Assembly (NCBI RefSeq): GCF_027943255.1
Contig: NC_072892.1
Span: 116,019,792 to 116,083,791 of the forward strand
DNA from: Anastrepha obliqua
Taxonomy: Eukaryota > Arthropoda > Insecta > Diptera > Tephritidae
Direction of reading: 5' to 3'
DNA length: 64,000 nucleotides
Made by a program: the position numbers and the translations under genes
The notes under the pieces: generated by a model
Told to the model about the DNA's origin: nothing
Seen by the model: only the letters and a program-made list of their open reading frames with translations
Database searches by the model: none
Part shown: in pieces, positions 34,271 to 45,278 of the stretch
Layout: every line of letters begins with the position of its first letter
How positions within the stretch are numbered: the stretch's first letter is position 1

Positions 34271-34396
34271 TATGTAGGAAAAGTAGCGGGTGTTTTTTAG
34301 ACGAACTTTTTAGACATAATTTTCGGACACCGTAGTGAGGGTTGGTGTATGATTATCATTCAGTTTGTCCAATGAAAAATACACTTTTGGCACATA

Positions 34397-34903
34397 ACAC
34401 ATGGGCTTAAAATTCCCGGGCCTAATAAAGAAAACAACTTTTTTTTGATATTTTTACGATGCCAGCTAACTCACGCAACTTCACTTTTTGATCATTCAAA
34501 ACGATTTTTTCGTTTTTCTTATGTTTTGCTGTGTTACTTTCTCATTAGGCCGTCCAAAACGTTGTGCATCATCGGTGTCTTTGAAGTCAGCAAACCATCG
34601 TTTTATTGTGGTTTCGGATGGAGCGGAGTCCCCATAACAGTTTTCAAGCCATTGCTTCGCATGAACGGTATTTTTTCTCACCATGAAGCAGTGTAAAATT
34701 ATAACACGAAATTCTTTTTGATCCATTGTTTTGAAAATAACAAAAGTAGCGCTACTCTTAATACAATAACTCACGAACTAATGAATAGAAAATCATGAAA
34801 TTTTAACAGCTTTCTTTTTAGGGTTAGTTCTAACTGAAAAAGAGGTGAATACAATAAAACTAGTGTCATCTATGTGTTAGGCCCGGGACTTTTCAGCCCG
34901 TGT
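34397..34903 (-). mobile_element. mariner deletion derivative (about 507 bp)
   Basis: Inverted termini over about 28 bp with the core cccgggcctaa, flanked by TA (34395-34396 and 34904-34905). On minus, 34496-34774 encodes MDQKEFRVIILHCFMVRKNT and PSETTIKRWFADFK, the N-terminal helix-turn-helix region of a mariner transposase. The catalytic domain is missing. Confidence 0.8.
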
Positions 34904-34905
34904 TT

Positions 34906-35264
34906 AGTGGTCGTTTCTCGGAAGACAGTGGTAAACTCTTCACGCTGTTCAAACCCTTACCATAAACTGGAGTAGAAGCAAAACATTTATTTTTGCTATT
35001 TATATTTCTGGCTTAATAAAGGAAAACTTAACATTGATGATCAGCACACTTTTTAATTCGTTTGAAACAAGATTCTGTGCACTTTGACCAGTGATGTTTC
35101 CAGAGTGAGTACACCTTTTTTAACACAAGGCTATCATGCTAAATCTTGTTGATTCTCCTCATGGTAAAGTCCAAGATACCTCCATCTCAAGGTATGTGGA
35201 TCTTGCTTGAATTATTTAGCGCGCCGTATCGATAACTTCTCTCACAACAATTGACAAAATTCAT
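34906..35264. other. Spacer, no feature recognised
   Basis: No ORF or repeat family seen. Confidence 0.4.
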
Positions 35265-35440
35265 TGTACCAGTTTTTTACGGTGATAAAGAATGGGGCTT
35301 ACTCACCGTATAATGATTTTATTTCATTATTGCCTGTTAAGCTACGTCGAAAATTGTGAAAAATAATCGGACGAATGGTTCAAGGTCATGGTTTAATTCC
35401 ATATTTTTTTTCGAGATGAATTTTAAAAGCCATTGCAAAC
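35265..35440 (-). pseudogene. mariner 5' fragment
   Basis: Aligns by eye to the start of the mariner at 58814-60105: the segment cgtcgaaaattgtgaaaaat followed by tttaattccat (start codon region) and gagatgaattttaaaag. No other part of the element is present. Confidence 0.6.
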
Positions 35441-35444
35441 AAGT

Positions 35445-35830
35445 TAGACAGAAATATCCGGAATGAGCGATTTGCCATTCTGAGCGACAGTCAGGCGGCA
35501 CTCAAGGCTCTAATTGGGTTCCCAGGGCACAGGGGTTTAACTGGGACGATATAGTGGACGTATTGGCTAGGGAGACCGTGGTCTCGCCTTTAATAGGATC
35601 CGACCCCTTCCTTGCTAGGGGACAACACGCCATCAAGGAGAAGCTTAGGAGCGGAGATTAAGGGTTAAGGAAGATTTACTGGCACCAACCTATTGGGCTA
35701 CATCAGGCGAAATCCTTACTGGGGGGTACAACCAAAAGCACATGATCGGGATATGGTATAGGTACTGATTCTTGTCGTTTCAGCGAGCAATCCCTTCAAT
35801 GTGGTGATTTAGGGCGGAAAAGGTTGAGAC
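35445..35830 (+). pseudogene. Non-LTR retrotransposon fragment, RNase H region
   Basis: Plus-strand residues NERFAILSDSQAALKAL then GFPGH mark an RNase H domain like that in the LINE at 49452-51295 (FSDSQAALKALE, WVPGHSG), but the sequence is different, so another family or an old copy. Internal deletions and stops. Confidence 0.6.
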
Positions 35831-37615
35831 ATCTTGGCTAACTACAGTCAGAAGAAAAGCACATACGCTCAATCCAACCCAGCTCTATCCTGATGTCGAA
35901 GTGCAAACCTTGTCGAGAATGTAATCTAATCTACACCACACTAACAGCGTACGGGTCAAGCCTGTCAATGGAAACGTCAGATGCCGACTGACAACACTAG
36001 AAGAGCTTAATGCTCAAGTAATTCCCATGACAGGCACACAACTGTAGATGATCCAATATTCTACAGGTCTTCCTCTTACATAATTGCAATGCCATATTGT
36101 TGTCTTTTTTCGGCTGCTGCACAGTGTATTTGTTACAAATTACTTTATGCAAAATAAACATAATAAATGAACAAATAAGCCAAGTTGAATTCACGAGTTA
36201 TTATCATTACTGTCAATATTACAAATTACTAGAAAATTTCAACAAAAAAATAGAAAAAAGTAAGGATTTGTGTAAGTTTAGGTAAGATCGAACTTTACAT
36301 ACATACATCAAACCACAATTTACACTATTAACTGCAATGTTAATTTACAACCTTCTTATGTACGCAGCCAGGATAACGAAAAAATCTTACACCATCAATT
36401 TTTTCAGTGTTGAACTTCTGATTCAATTACATTTATATTGTGTCCACTTGAAAGTATTAAATTTGACTAAATAAAAATGAATGGCGCTAGTCATTGGAAA
36501 CATACATATGTATGTATGTAACTTCTACTATAAGCCAAGTCCCTGACAATGAATGACTGACAACTGAGTGAAATGCTTAAGCTTAGCTCAATCTTTTATC
36601 ATATAAAGTTCAAAATTCTTCAATTTGAACGAGTACGTATAATTGTGTGTACGTACTAATGATTCCTAAAAAATGGGTAGAAATCAAGGGTAATCAAAGA
36701 CTAATTAGAAAAGGCGCTACCAAATGACTTGATAAGATATAGACATTTACACAAGACAAAGGCACACACGCACGTAGATATCTACTGTATTCGTTGTATT
36801 TGTTAGTTGACTAAGCAGAAAGATGAAGGTGAAAAGTGGGAGGACTACCAAAATAATATTAGGCTAGTACTAAATAAATAGGGGATTTTAAGCAATGAGG
36901 TCCACTGACAGCACTATATTAAAAGGAATTAGTACCTCCTACTTTCGTCTATAAAATAATATGTGTATTGTAATTAAATTCAATCGCTTTTACTTTGTGA
37001 GATTGCATGCACAAATTCCTATAATATTATTTAAAATACATTTAAGCTGAGCTATCGTTTTGATTCAACTTTTATCTATGTCTTCGTTTATGCACAATGA
37101 ATGGATGGAACAAAAATCCACTGTGGCAGTGCACGCTGTTAAAGATATCAGCGACGCGAATTGCAAATCACTCACAGCTTTTATTTAAACCTTAGTACTC
37201 GACACATTTATGACATTGTTTTATTTCGGCGTAAACAGACACGGTGATTTTCAACGTTGACACATCGTACTTATCAGGGAGACGAACGTTGTTTTTATGG
37301 TATAGCTCACCGATGAGAGCATATGAGAGCAAAGAGCCACAATTCGGGGGTTTCTAGTGTATAAAGATTTTTTTAATTAATATAATTTTGATTATAAGTT
37401 AAGAAGTCGCCGCCAGAAGTGGCAAGGAAAGTGCTTTTAGCAAGTCCATCAAACGGAAGATTTTCGGAAAGTAATTGTCAGAGCCGTTACAATATGCACG
37501 TAAAGTATATTCCGAACGCAACTAAATATTAATTCATAGAAACTAATTATTGAATGTTAATACTGTGGCGGCCAACAATTATAATAATTTATTACTATTT
37601 AAATTATTCAAGTAA
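35831..37615. other. Gene-poor spacer
   Basis: About 1.8 kb of AT-rich DNA with short ATGT/ACAT runs. No exon, repeat family or RNA gene that I can support. Confidence 0.5.
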
Positions 37616-37619
37616 TTTT

Positions 37620-38060
37620 TATACCCGCGCACTTGTTACCAGCGGAAATTGCTATACGTTTTTTACATAACGGTTGTATGTAATAACATAGATAAATTTA
37701 GATAGGTATATGTAGGTATATATCAAAATGCTCAGAAAGATGAGAGCAGTCGATTTATTTATATCTGTCCGTCCGCGAGCACGAAATCTCGAGCAAAAAT
37801 TAGGATATTTCAATAAAACTCAGCCAAACTTGGTACACATGTTCCTCCCCACCTCATTCAGATCCGGCATAAATGTTATGGAGATCGGATAAAAACCCGT
37901 CCACTTTTTATATGTAAAAACTAAATTTCCGTCCGTACGTCCAATGCTACAAGCTATAAATATTATTGCCCTTGAATTTATTTAATTCCAAAAATTAATA
38001 CTCAGCCGAAATTAGTTTTAATAAAATGTGCGGGTATATAAAGTTCGGCCAGGATCGAAT
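37620..38060. repeat. Dispersed repeat bounded by tatacccgc / gcgggtata
   Basis: Left end near ttttatacccgcgcacttgt (37619), right end near aatgtgcgggtatataaagt (38025-38045); the ends are inverted. Inside are phrases common in fly repeats (ctgtccgtccg near 37765, cggataaaaacccgtccact near 37888). It looks like an old non-autonomous element; class unknown. Confidence 0.45.
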
Positions 38061-38597
38061 TTAGCATTCTTTACTTGTTAAAATTTAAAGATTGACAAAG
38101 TTATTTAAAGGTTAAGAAAATGGACGCACAACATTTGTCATTAAAAAAGAAACACCATCATGATGAATATGAATGCGGAGATGGTATAAACAAAAAATAG
38201 AATACAGTTATTAGGCCGTACATAGCTCAGTTTAGATGGATAAATTTTGGCAACTTGGTTGAAAAAATCCATACTACGTATCGCTGTGGAGAGATTTCCG
38301 GGCAAACATGGCAACTTTTTTTCAAGATTTTGCACACCTTTTCCAGTAGTTTATGAAATATGATTTTTTTTTAAGATACACGCAATATATGTATTATATC
38401 ATGACAAATTTTATACTTATATCTGCACCATATAAAAAGGTCTTTCAAAAGTGACGCCAAGATGTTAGTTGTAAATATTTCCTAGACGGTACCTTTTTTA
38501 TGTCAACTTTGACATTTTTCAAGTAGACGATGTACAATTTTACACGATAGAACAACGCGTTAAAATTATTCAAACTTATTATGAAAATAGCCGTTGC

Positions 38598-38880
38598 CAC
38601 CGCAGCCGAATGAGTTGGTGCGTGAGTACCATTCGGAATTCAGAGAGAACGTATGTAGGTTCTCGGTGAAACACCAAAATGAAGAAAAAGTTTTTTTTAA
38701 TAGCGGTCGCCCCTCGGTAGGCAATGGTTAACCATGAAAAAGCTCATCATACAAAATATCTGCCGTTTGGAGTCGGCTTGACACTGTAGGGCCCTCCATT
38801 TGTGGAACAACATCAAGACGCACGCCACAAATAGGAGGAGCTCGGCCAAACACCCAAAAATGGTGTACGCGCCAATATAT
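38598..38880 (+). mobile_element. tRNA-derived SINE, near full length
   Basis: Head gcagccgaatgagttggtgc (A-box-like) with a damaged B box (taggttctcggtg), body with gccctccatttgtggaacaa, 3' end gtgtacgcgccaa followed by a TA-rich tail. Confidence 0.85.
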
Positions 38881-38907
38881 ACATATATACCGGGTATATA
38901 TATTAGG

Positions 38908-39499
38908 CCGGGTCGATTTGTGGGGAGGCAAAAAAATCGCCCATTGCTCTGTGAAAATCATATTCCAGGGATTAAAATAAGAAACTTTGCCGAAGGAACC
39001 ATACCTCTAAAACGAATTCTGATGCCCCCCAATTTGGGTCGAACTTTTAGTGGCTTTTGTGGGGAGGCAAAAAAATCGCCCATTGCTCTGTGAAAATCAT
39101 ATTCTTAGGATCAAAATAAGAAACTTTGCCGAAGGAACCATACCTCTAAAACGAATTCTGATGTCCCCCAATTTGGGTCGAACTTTTTAGTTTCTTTTCT
39201 CATGTAAAGGCCAAAAATGGTGATATTTTGAAATGATTGTATGGGGAACCCCCCAGGGGAGTTCCAGGAGGTGTGCCACTGGCATGGGTGGATCGGCCGT
39301 CCAAAGTTAGTGGGGGTCGGTCATACATTTGGACTCGATTGGAGCACTCTAAATGGGTCAAAGTGGGATTTTTCGTTCGACCCAAATTGGGGGACATCAG
39401 AATGCGTTTTAGAGGTATGGTTCCTTCGGCAAAGTTTCTTATTTTGATCCCTAGAAAACGATTTTCACAGAGCAATGAGCGATTTTTAAATCGACCGTA
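38908..39499. mobile_element. Palindromic element with one terminal arm tandemly duplicated
   Basis: The left arm starts gggtcgatttgtggggaggc and continues about 139 bp; the same 139 bp follows as a second unit from about 39050 to 39190. The right arm (39374-39499) is the inverse of one unit, ending atttttaaatcgacc. The centre (39200-39370) is unique. No transposase ORF; target duplication not clear. Confidence 0.75.
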
Positions 39500-39965
39500 A
39501 AATTCGTGATTTTTTTGGTGGAAATAATCGTTCGACTGAGTCGACAATTGAAAGGTTGGTAAAAACTACCAAGAAACTGGTTTTTTCAAGTACAGAAGGG
39601 GACTGGGAGATCAAAAACTAGACGTTCTATTGAGAATATTGCTACTGTAGCGCAAAGTCTTGCTAAAAGACTTCCATCTGATATCTCGACGTTCTCAACA
39701 ATTAGGCATTCATGCATCAACTGTTTAGCGGATGTACCTGTAGATGACCTATCCTCATGGTGAACATTTAAATGACGTCATTTTTTCACAAATAATTGTT
39801 GGAATAAAAATAGTGAAAACTGAAAGAATCTAAATTGTTACATGTTTTATTTTAAAACATCAAGGCGCGCCTTTTGAAAACCCCTTTACGTTATTTTGAT
39901 TCTTATTCCAGTTATTCTTTGGCCAAGCGGCCGGCTGGACAGAAATAAATATATACCTTATATAA

Positions 39966-40323
39966 GGTAGTAGTCTGGTCAAGTACTCATTTTTACTCAA
40001 TACTCAAAAAAGATAGGTGGCTTGTCAACAGGATTTTTGTTCTTTAGGACATCTGAAAGTTAAACTGATTATTATTCTCTAGGCTTGTCTTTCTGACAGG
40101 TGCTAATTTCGTTTCTTTTGAGCTCTAATTTTCGTACTACAGTCTGACATACATACCTTTTTTTAAAAGTCCGCCATTTTATTTTTCAAAAAAATGTTCC
40201 CCACATTTCTCAATAATAACATACAATAAAATCAAAACGATCGCATTTTAATTTCTTAAAAAAAAAAAAAAAAAAATCCTAAAAAATATCTATAAAAAAT
40301 GAGTATGTGACCAGACTACTACC
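39966..40323. mobile_element. MITE with 30-bp inverted termini
   Basis: Left ggtagtagtctggtcaagta, right the inverse of ggtagtagtctggtcacata; both continue into ctcattttt. 358 bp, no ORF. Superfamily not assigned. Confidence 0.75.
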
Positions 40324-41088
40324 ACAAGCTGTGGTCGGGGTGGTTGTATAACTTCTATAAACCACACTTAATAAGTTTAGACAAAATGCACTCAATTTCA
40401 GTGGAGTTTAATAAATGGGTTTTAGAAGTACATACAGTTTTACATTTTTTTAAAGAATTGCATTTCTATTTTTGATATCATGCTAAAACTGCTAAATATA
40501 TAATATTTGAAAAAAAAAATTGCTAAACTGGATAGAAAATGAAGAGCTTAGTTTTGATGATATTTCGTAGATTTTTGCAGGTTTCTAAAAATGTGTATTA
40601 ATTGGCGCCACTTATTTGACTTCACCCTTAGATAATGATAAAATTTAAATGATAAAATATTTATTTTCAAAATTACAATCAATTCCTACTAAAGGTCGCA
40701 TATGATAGCAGGCGAGTTTCTTTACAGAGCTGTTAAAATGTTAATTACTACATAAACTTCCTTCATTGTTGAAGTAGAAAAATTACTCTAAAATTTTAAT
40801 AGGAACATAATTTATTCACCGTTGGTAAAGTCACTACTTAGTTTTATTTGTTGTTTGGATCGCAATATGTATGGAAAAATTGTATGCTTCGAAGAAACAA
40901 AAACCAGATGTTGCAAATTTTATGTTTGACTTATGTAAATATACTCAGCAGTCTACGTACAGGTTAGGTTGTGTGTTTAAAAATGACAGGGTTCAGCAAC
41001 CTCACCCTTCATAATTAACAACAACAAAAATCTATAATTGAGAAAATCGAAAGCTATCAAGAAAATATTTACTAATTTACTAAGAAGA
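40324..41088. other. Spacer, no feature recognised
   Basis: AT-rich, short ORFs only; nothing supported. Confidence 0.5.
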
Positions 41089-41090
41089 TA

Positions 41091-42019
41091 AAGGGCGTTT
41101 TTTTTAGAGGTTAGGTTTTCAAGATGAAATAAAACGTATATAATTTAATGTTATGGCCAAGAATTTAGCTTTATTATAAAAATAAGGGTTTGCCATTATG
41201 TTTTAAAAATGATTTCGGGCAAGTGGCCGCCGCGGCTTGCTCGAATAAATTCCAGCCGAGAGGCCCAATTTTCAACCACTTTTTGCAGCAATTGGGGCCG
41301 TATGCCAGCAATAACGCGCCGAATATTCTCTTCCAAGACGTCAATTGTCTCGGGCTTATCTGCGTAGACAAGCGACTTCACATAGCCCCACAAGAAATAG
41401 TCCAGCGGTGTTATATCGCACGATCTTGGAGGCCACGCCACAGGTCCACGGCGCGAGATAATGCGCTCACCAAAAGTTTCCTTCAATAAATCGATTGTTG
41501 CGTTGGCTGTATGGCATGTAGCGCCGTCTTGTTGGAACCAAAGGTCGTCCACGTCAACATCGTCCAATTCAGGTACGAAAAAGTCATTAATCATGGCTCT
41601 ATAGCGCTCTCCATTGACTGTAACATTATGGCCGGCTTCATTTTTAAAGAAATATGGACCAATGATTCCCTCTGCCCATAGAGCACACCAAACAGTGACT
41701 TTTTGAGGATGTAACGGCGTCTCAGCAATGGCTTGTGGATTATGTTCACTCCAAATGCGACAATTTTGCTTATTGACATACCCATTCAACCAAAAGTGAG
41801 CTTCATCGCTGAACAAAATTTTCTTGTGAAAATCGGGATCGGTGGCCATCTCGTTTTGGGCCCAAATTTGCACGATTTGCAAACGTTGTTCAGGTGTAAG
41901 TCTATTCATTATGAAATGGCAAACCAAACTGAGCATAAATCAAGTGACAGCTGTCAAAAAGACCATCTACGAAAAAAGGAGTGCCAACTTGAAAACCTAA
42001 CCTCTAAAAAAACACCCTT
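41091..42019 (-). mobile_element. DD41D-type mariner, internally deleted but with open catalytic domain
   Basis: Termini aagggcgttttttttagagg (41091) and its inverse ending at 42019, flanked by TA. The minus ORF 41196-41936 (246 codons) fuses an N-terminal NRLTPEQRLQIVQIW directly to the catalytic half. It shows FSDEAHFWLNGYVNKQN (first Asp), WFQQDGATCHTANATID (second Asp) and WPPRSCDITPLDYFLWGY. Forty-one residues separate the second Asp from the Asp of PLD, hence DD41D. Most of the DNA-binding region is missing, so it could not recognise its ends although the catalytic part is uninterrupted. The family is known from tephritids (rosa type); that assignment is from recall. Confidence 0.88.
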
Positions 42020-42411
42020 TACATTTCTTTCAGAAAATTAGTTTTTTCTTAACAGTGATTTGGACATCGTTACGATTATTGGGGAACCTTATAGATGCAC
42101 ATATGTATGTACATAAATACAGTTATTCTGTACATAGTCTTAATTGGGTGTCGGTACAGCATTGTTGTTTAACATCTGTCATGTGTGGACAATGACACAT
42201 GGTACAATTAATGACGAACGCAGAATTTACACATAAAATCAACTTTAAAATTTTAATACGCGCCATCTTACCATTTTACATGGAACTGACACAATTTCCC
42301 AATAGCGAATAATCGCCAAGAACCTTAAACACGCTTAAACTTTTACTCCCTGTGACAAAACGACAGCATTATTTTTTTAGAAAAGTATAGCTCATTGTCT
42401 AACAAACACCA

Positions 42412-42686
42412 CATATCGTCCCCTTAGTATAACAAAAGCCTATGTGCTCATAGGCTATTATTTTTTTATTGAATTTTTGGATTCTCCATCGTCGATTTTA
42501 TATGTGGTCAAAATTTTGTCAAATTCTAGCTCCACAAAGTGGGTCAAAACGTCAGTCAAAAAATAATAAATATTAACAGACATAACGAGATTTGAGTGAG
42601 AGCTACTTTCGACAAAAAGTTTGAAATTCATTTTCTCAAAACATCAAAAAATGTATAGGCTATTTTAATACTAAGGGGACGATATG
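42412..42686. mobile_element. MITE with 31-bp inverted termini
   Basis: Left catatcgtccccttagtata (42412), right its inverse ending at 42686; both arms include gcctat. 275 bp, no ORF. Confidence 0.8.
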
Positions 42687-43016
42687 TAAATGAAAATTTT
42701 CAAACTTGATAAAAAAAATTTAAAAATTCGACAAACTTTCACCCCAATCTTGCAGTTTTTAATTAGAATTTCTAGAAAGATTTTTGGTAAGGAGTTTTAT
42801 TGTCTGTTAAGTTTTAGTATAATTTTAATGCACATTTGTCATAATTTTTTCCTTGTCGGCGTTTCGCATTTCCTTCATAAAGAGCACGAAATTATTTGTT
42901 TTATTCCAGAAATTATAATTCAAACCGCTGAATTGTATTGAAAATTTTGTGAAAGTTTTCCTACTTTTTATGAAATTTGAAACTTGGATTGGTTTTTGTT
43001 AGAAAATGATCTATAC

Positions 43017-45270
43017 CAGGGGCCTCCAAACTACGGCCCGCTAGAGCATCCATCCGGTCCGCAACAGCTTAAGACTAGTGTCATCAATATGGCCCATGAC
43101 AGCTAATGTTTTACTGTTCTTACTATTCCTGTTATAATTTTAGTGGAGGAGAATGAAAACACAATGATAACACAGGCCAACAAGCAAAAAACTTTTTCGA
43201 TAATTTTAACTAATTACTTTGTAATTTAGTGTCCTGATTACGAAAAAAATTATTAAAAAGTTATATCACCCATCAATTTTTCACATTTTACAATTAAGTA
43301 AAAATAAAGTTTATGTACCAAAATGTATCGGATATATTTCACAGTCCTGCGAGGTACAGTTTCTAAACGGGCTATGGGTGAAAACGAATATGATCTTGAA
43401 AATGCCCCAGCACGTTAGGGGGGGGGGGGTTAGTTTGAGGTTAAATAGTCAAAAAATGCAGATTTTGGCCATTTAAAATTTTTTTTTTTTTTTAGCAAGG
43501 TAAAGTTTTTTTTTTAATTTTCCACAACGGCATCGCAAAGTACTAGTCTTCAGCTTTACAATCCATTTTTAAAAATATTTTTGCGATTAATATAAAAAAA
43601 GTTATACTATTTTGAATTCGCCCTTTACAGGGGCGTTAGAGAGTTAGAAAGCTTGAATTTGCATATCTTAAAGTCTCCAATTCAAAATAGAATAACTTTT
43701 TTTATATTAATCGTAAAAATATTTTTAAAAAAGGACCTTAAAGCTAAAGAGTAGTACTTTGCGATGCCGTTGTGGAAAATTAAAAAAAAACTTTACCTTG
43801 CTCAAAAAAAATTTTTAAAATGGCCAAAATCCGCATTTTTTGACTATTTAACCTCAAATTGCCAAAAATCCTGACGTGCTGGAGCATTTTCAAGGTTATA
43901 TTCGTTTTCAGCATAAAAAAACCTTCAAGAAACACCCATAGCCGTTTTAGAAGCTGTAAAAAAGCGAGATTTTGCAGGCCTGTTTAATTACTCGATTTTA
44001 TCTACTTGCACGGTACCGACAGAATTATGAAGTACCTAAGCATATTAATAACTAAAAAATAATTAATTAAAACTTGTCCCAGTAATAAAAGAAAAAATAC
44101 TAATGAAATTTACGTAGTTGTGATTTTCCACCGACCATTGCTTGTAGTTGTGGATTAATTTTACTGGTAGCAATTATTAAAAGAGATTTAAGATGCTGAT
44201 CGGTTAGTTTAGATCTCTAAACATTCTTTGTGTATTTCATTTTGGCAAACGTGTTCTCACGCAAGTACGTAGTGCCAAAAACAGAAAACAATCCACGAGC
44301 AAACTTATGCACATTATCAAACTGTGCCAGTAGAATACTCTTATAAAATTCCAACAAAGTTGAATTTTGATATTTGCTCTTAAACATATCACTGCTCTGT
44401 AAATCAATAATTTCCATTTGGATTCCCGGAGCCAGGGTTTCAATGTCAGAATCAGAAGGATTTTGAAAAACTTAATTTCATTCGCAATGGCATGGAAGTC
44501 TGAGAAACGACTATCGAAATTATTGTTCAAAGTACTTAAAGTTTCGACTGCAAAATCGACGGGAAATTCTGTCTCTGTAGTGTGGCTGAATATTTCTCAT
44601 GTTTTAAATTGTGTGAAACATTTTTGATTTAATTGCGATTGAAATAGTATTATTTTCTGCCTGAACGATTTGATATTGGTGCATAAATCAGGGAGAAGCT
44701 AATTTTCTCCTTGCAATCTCAAACTCAGTTCATTCATATAATTTGCCAAATCGACATAGAGTGCTAATTTTCTAAGCCATTCACTATTTCCTAATTCGAC
44801 AAAAGGGCGATGCTTTTCATTCAAAAAAATTTCGAACTCTGCTCGAAGTTCAAAAAAACGCTTAAGGACTTTTCCGCAACTAAGCTAGTGTACGGCAGTA
44901 TGATATGCCAAGTCATTTTCTCCAATCTCTTCAATAAACTCCCGGAATTGTCGATGATTCAGCCCTGTGGATCTGATGAAGTTGACAACTGATATGATTG
45001 GTTTTAGAACTTCAGACAAATCCAATAATTTTCCGCACAAAGACTGTTGATGAATGATACAATGTAAAACTAATGATTTTGAACCACCATCATTTTCTAC
45101 AGCCTTTAACACAAGTGCGACCACTCCTCTATTTTTACCACATATTTTTGCCTCCATCGGTGGTGATAGATTGCAAATTTTTCCATTGAAGGTTCTTTTT
45201 ATTAATGACATTTTCAACTCCCTTAAAAAAATTATTATGGCCCTAGAGTTTCAAAGTTGCGAGACCCCTG
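43017..45270 (-). mobile_element. hAT transposon (Charlie/ZBED-like), degenerate, perfect 8-bp target duplication
   Basis: Ends caggggcctccaaactacgg (43017) and inverse of caggggtctcgcaactttg (45270), with atctatac directly on both sides (43009-43016 and 45271-45278). Minus-strand fragments follow the hAT transposase order: MEAKICGKNRGVVALVLKAV and LHCIIHQQSLCGKLLDLSE (45000-45200), GLNHRQFREFIEEIGEN, then the C-terminal dimerisation region LFSVFGTTYLRENTFAKMKY (44230-44300). Several stops and frameshifts; the N-terminal BED finger is not seen. A foldback element is nested at 43342-43982. Confidence 0.9.
43342..43982. mobile_element. Foldback element with roughly 300-bp arms
   Basis: The two halves are inverted copies: cagtcctgcgagg and acgggctatgggtg on the left pair with caggcctgc and aacggctatgggtg read inverted from the right. 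Inner words such as ccacaacggcatcgcaaagt (43522) and its inverse (43760) match. It may alternatively be the palindromic subterminal part of the hAT element, since it also starts CAGTCCTGC. Confidence 0.75.
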
Positions 45271-45278
45271 ATCTATAC

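Larger units (their letters stand above)
38435..39886 (+). mobile_element. mariner remnant (probably DD41D type) with two nested insertions
   Basis: Terminal repeats: left containing ctttcaaaagtgacgccaag, right the inverse of ggttttcaaaaggcgcgcct, beside TA. Plus-strand fragments: MYNFT followed by EQRVKII in the next frame (38531 on), VKNYQETGFFKYRRG (39550-39600), RRSIENIATVAQSLA-like sequence (39620-39670) and GEHLNDVIF near the end (39760). The SINE (38598-38880) and the palindromic element (38908-39499) are inserted in the N-terminal half; the catalytic part is deleted. Confidence 0.7.
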
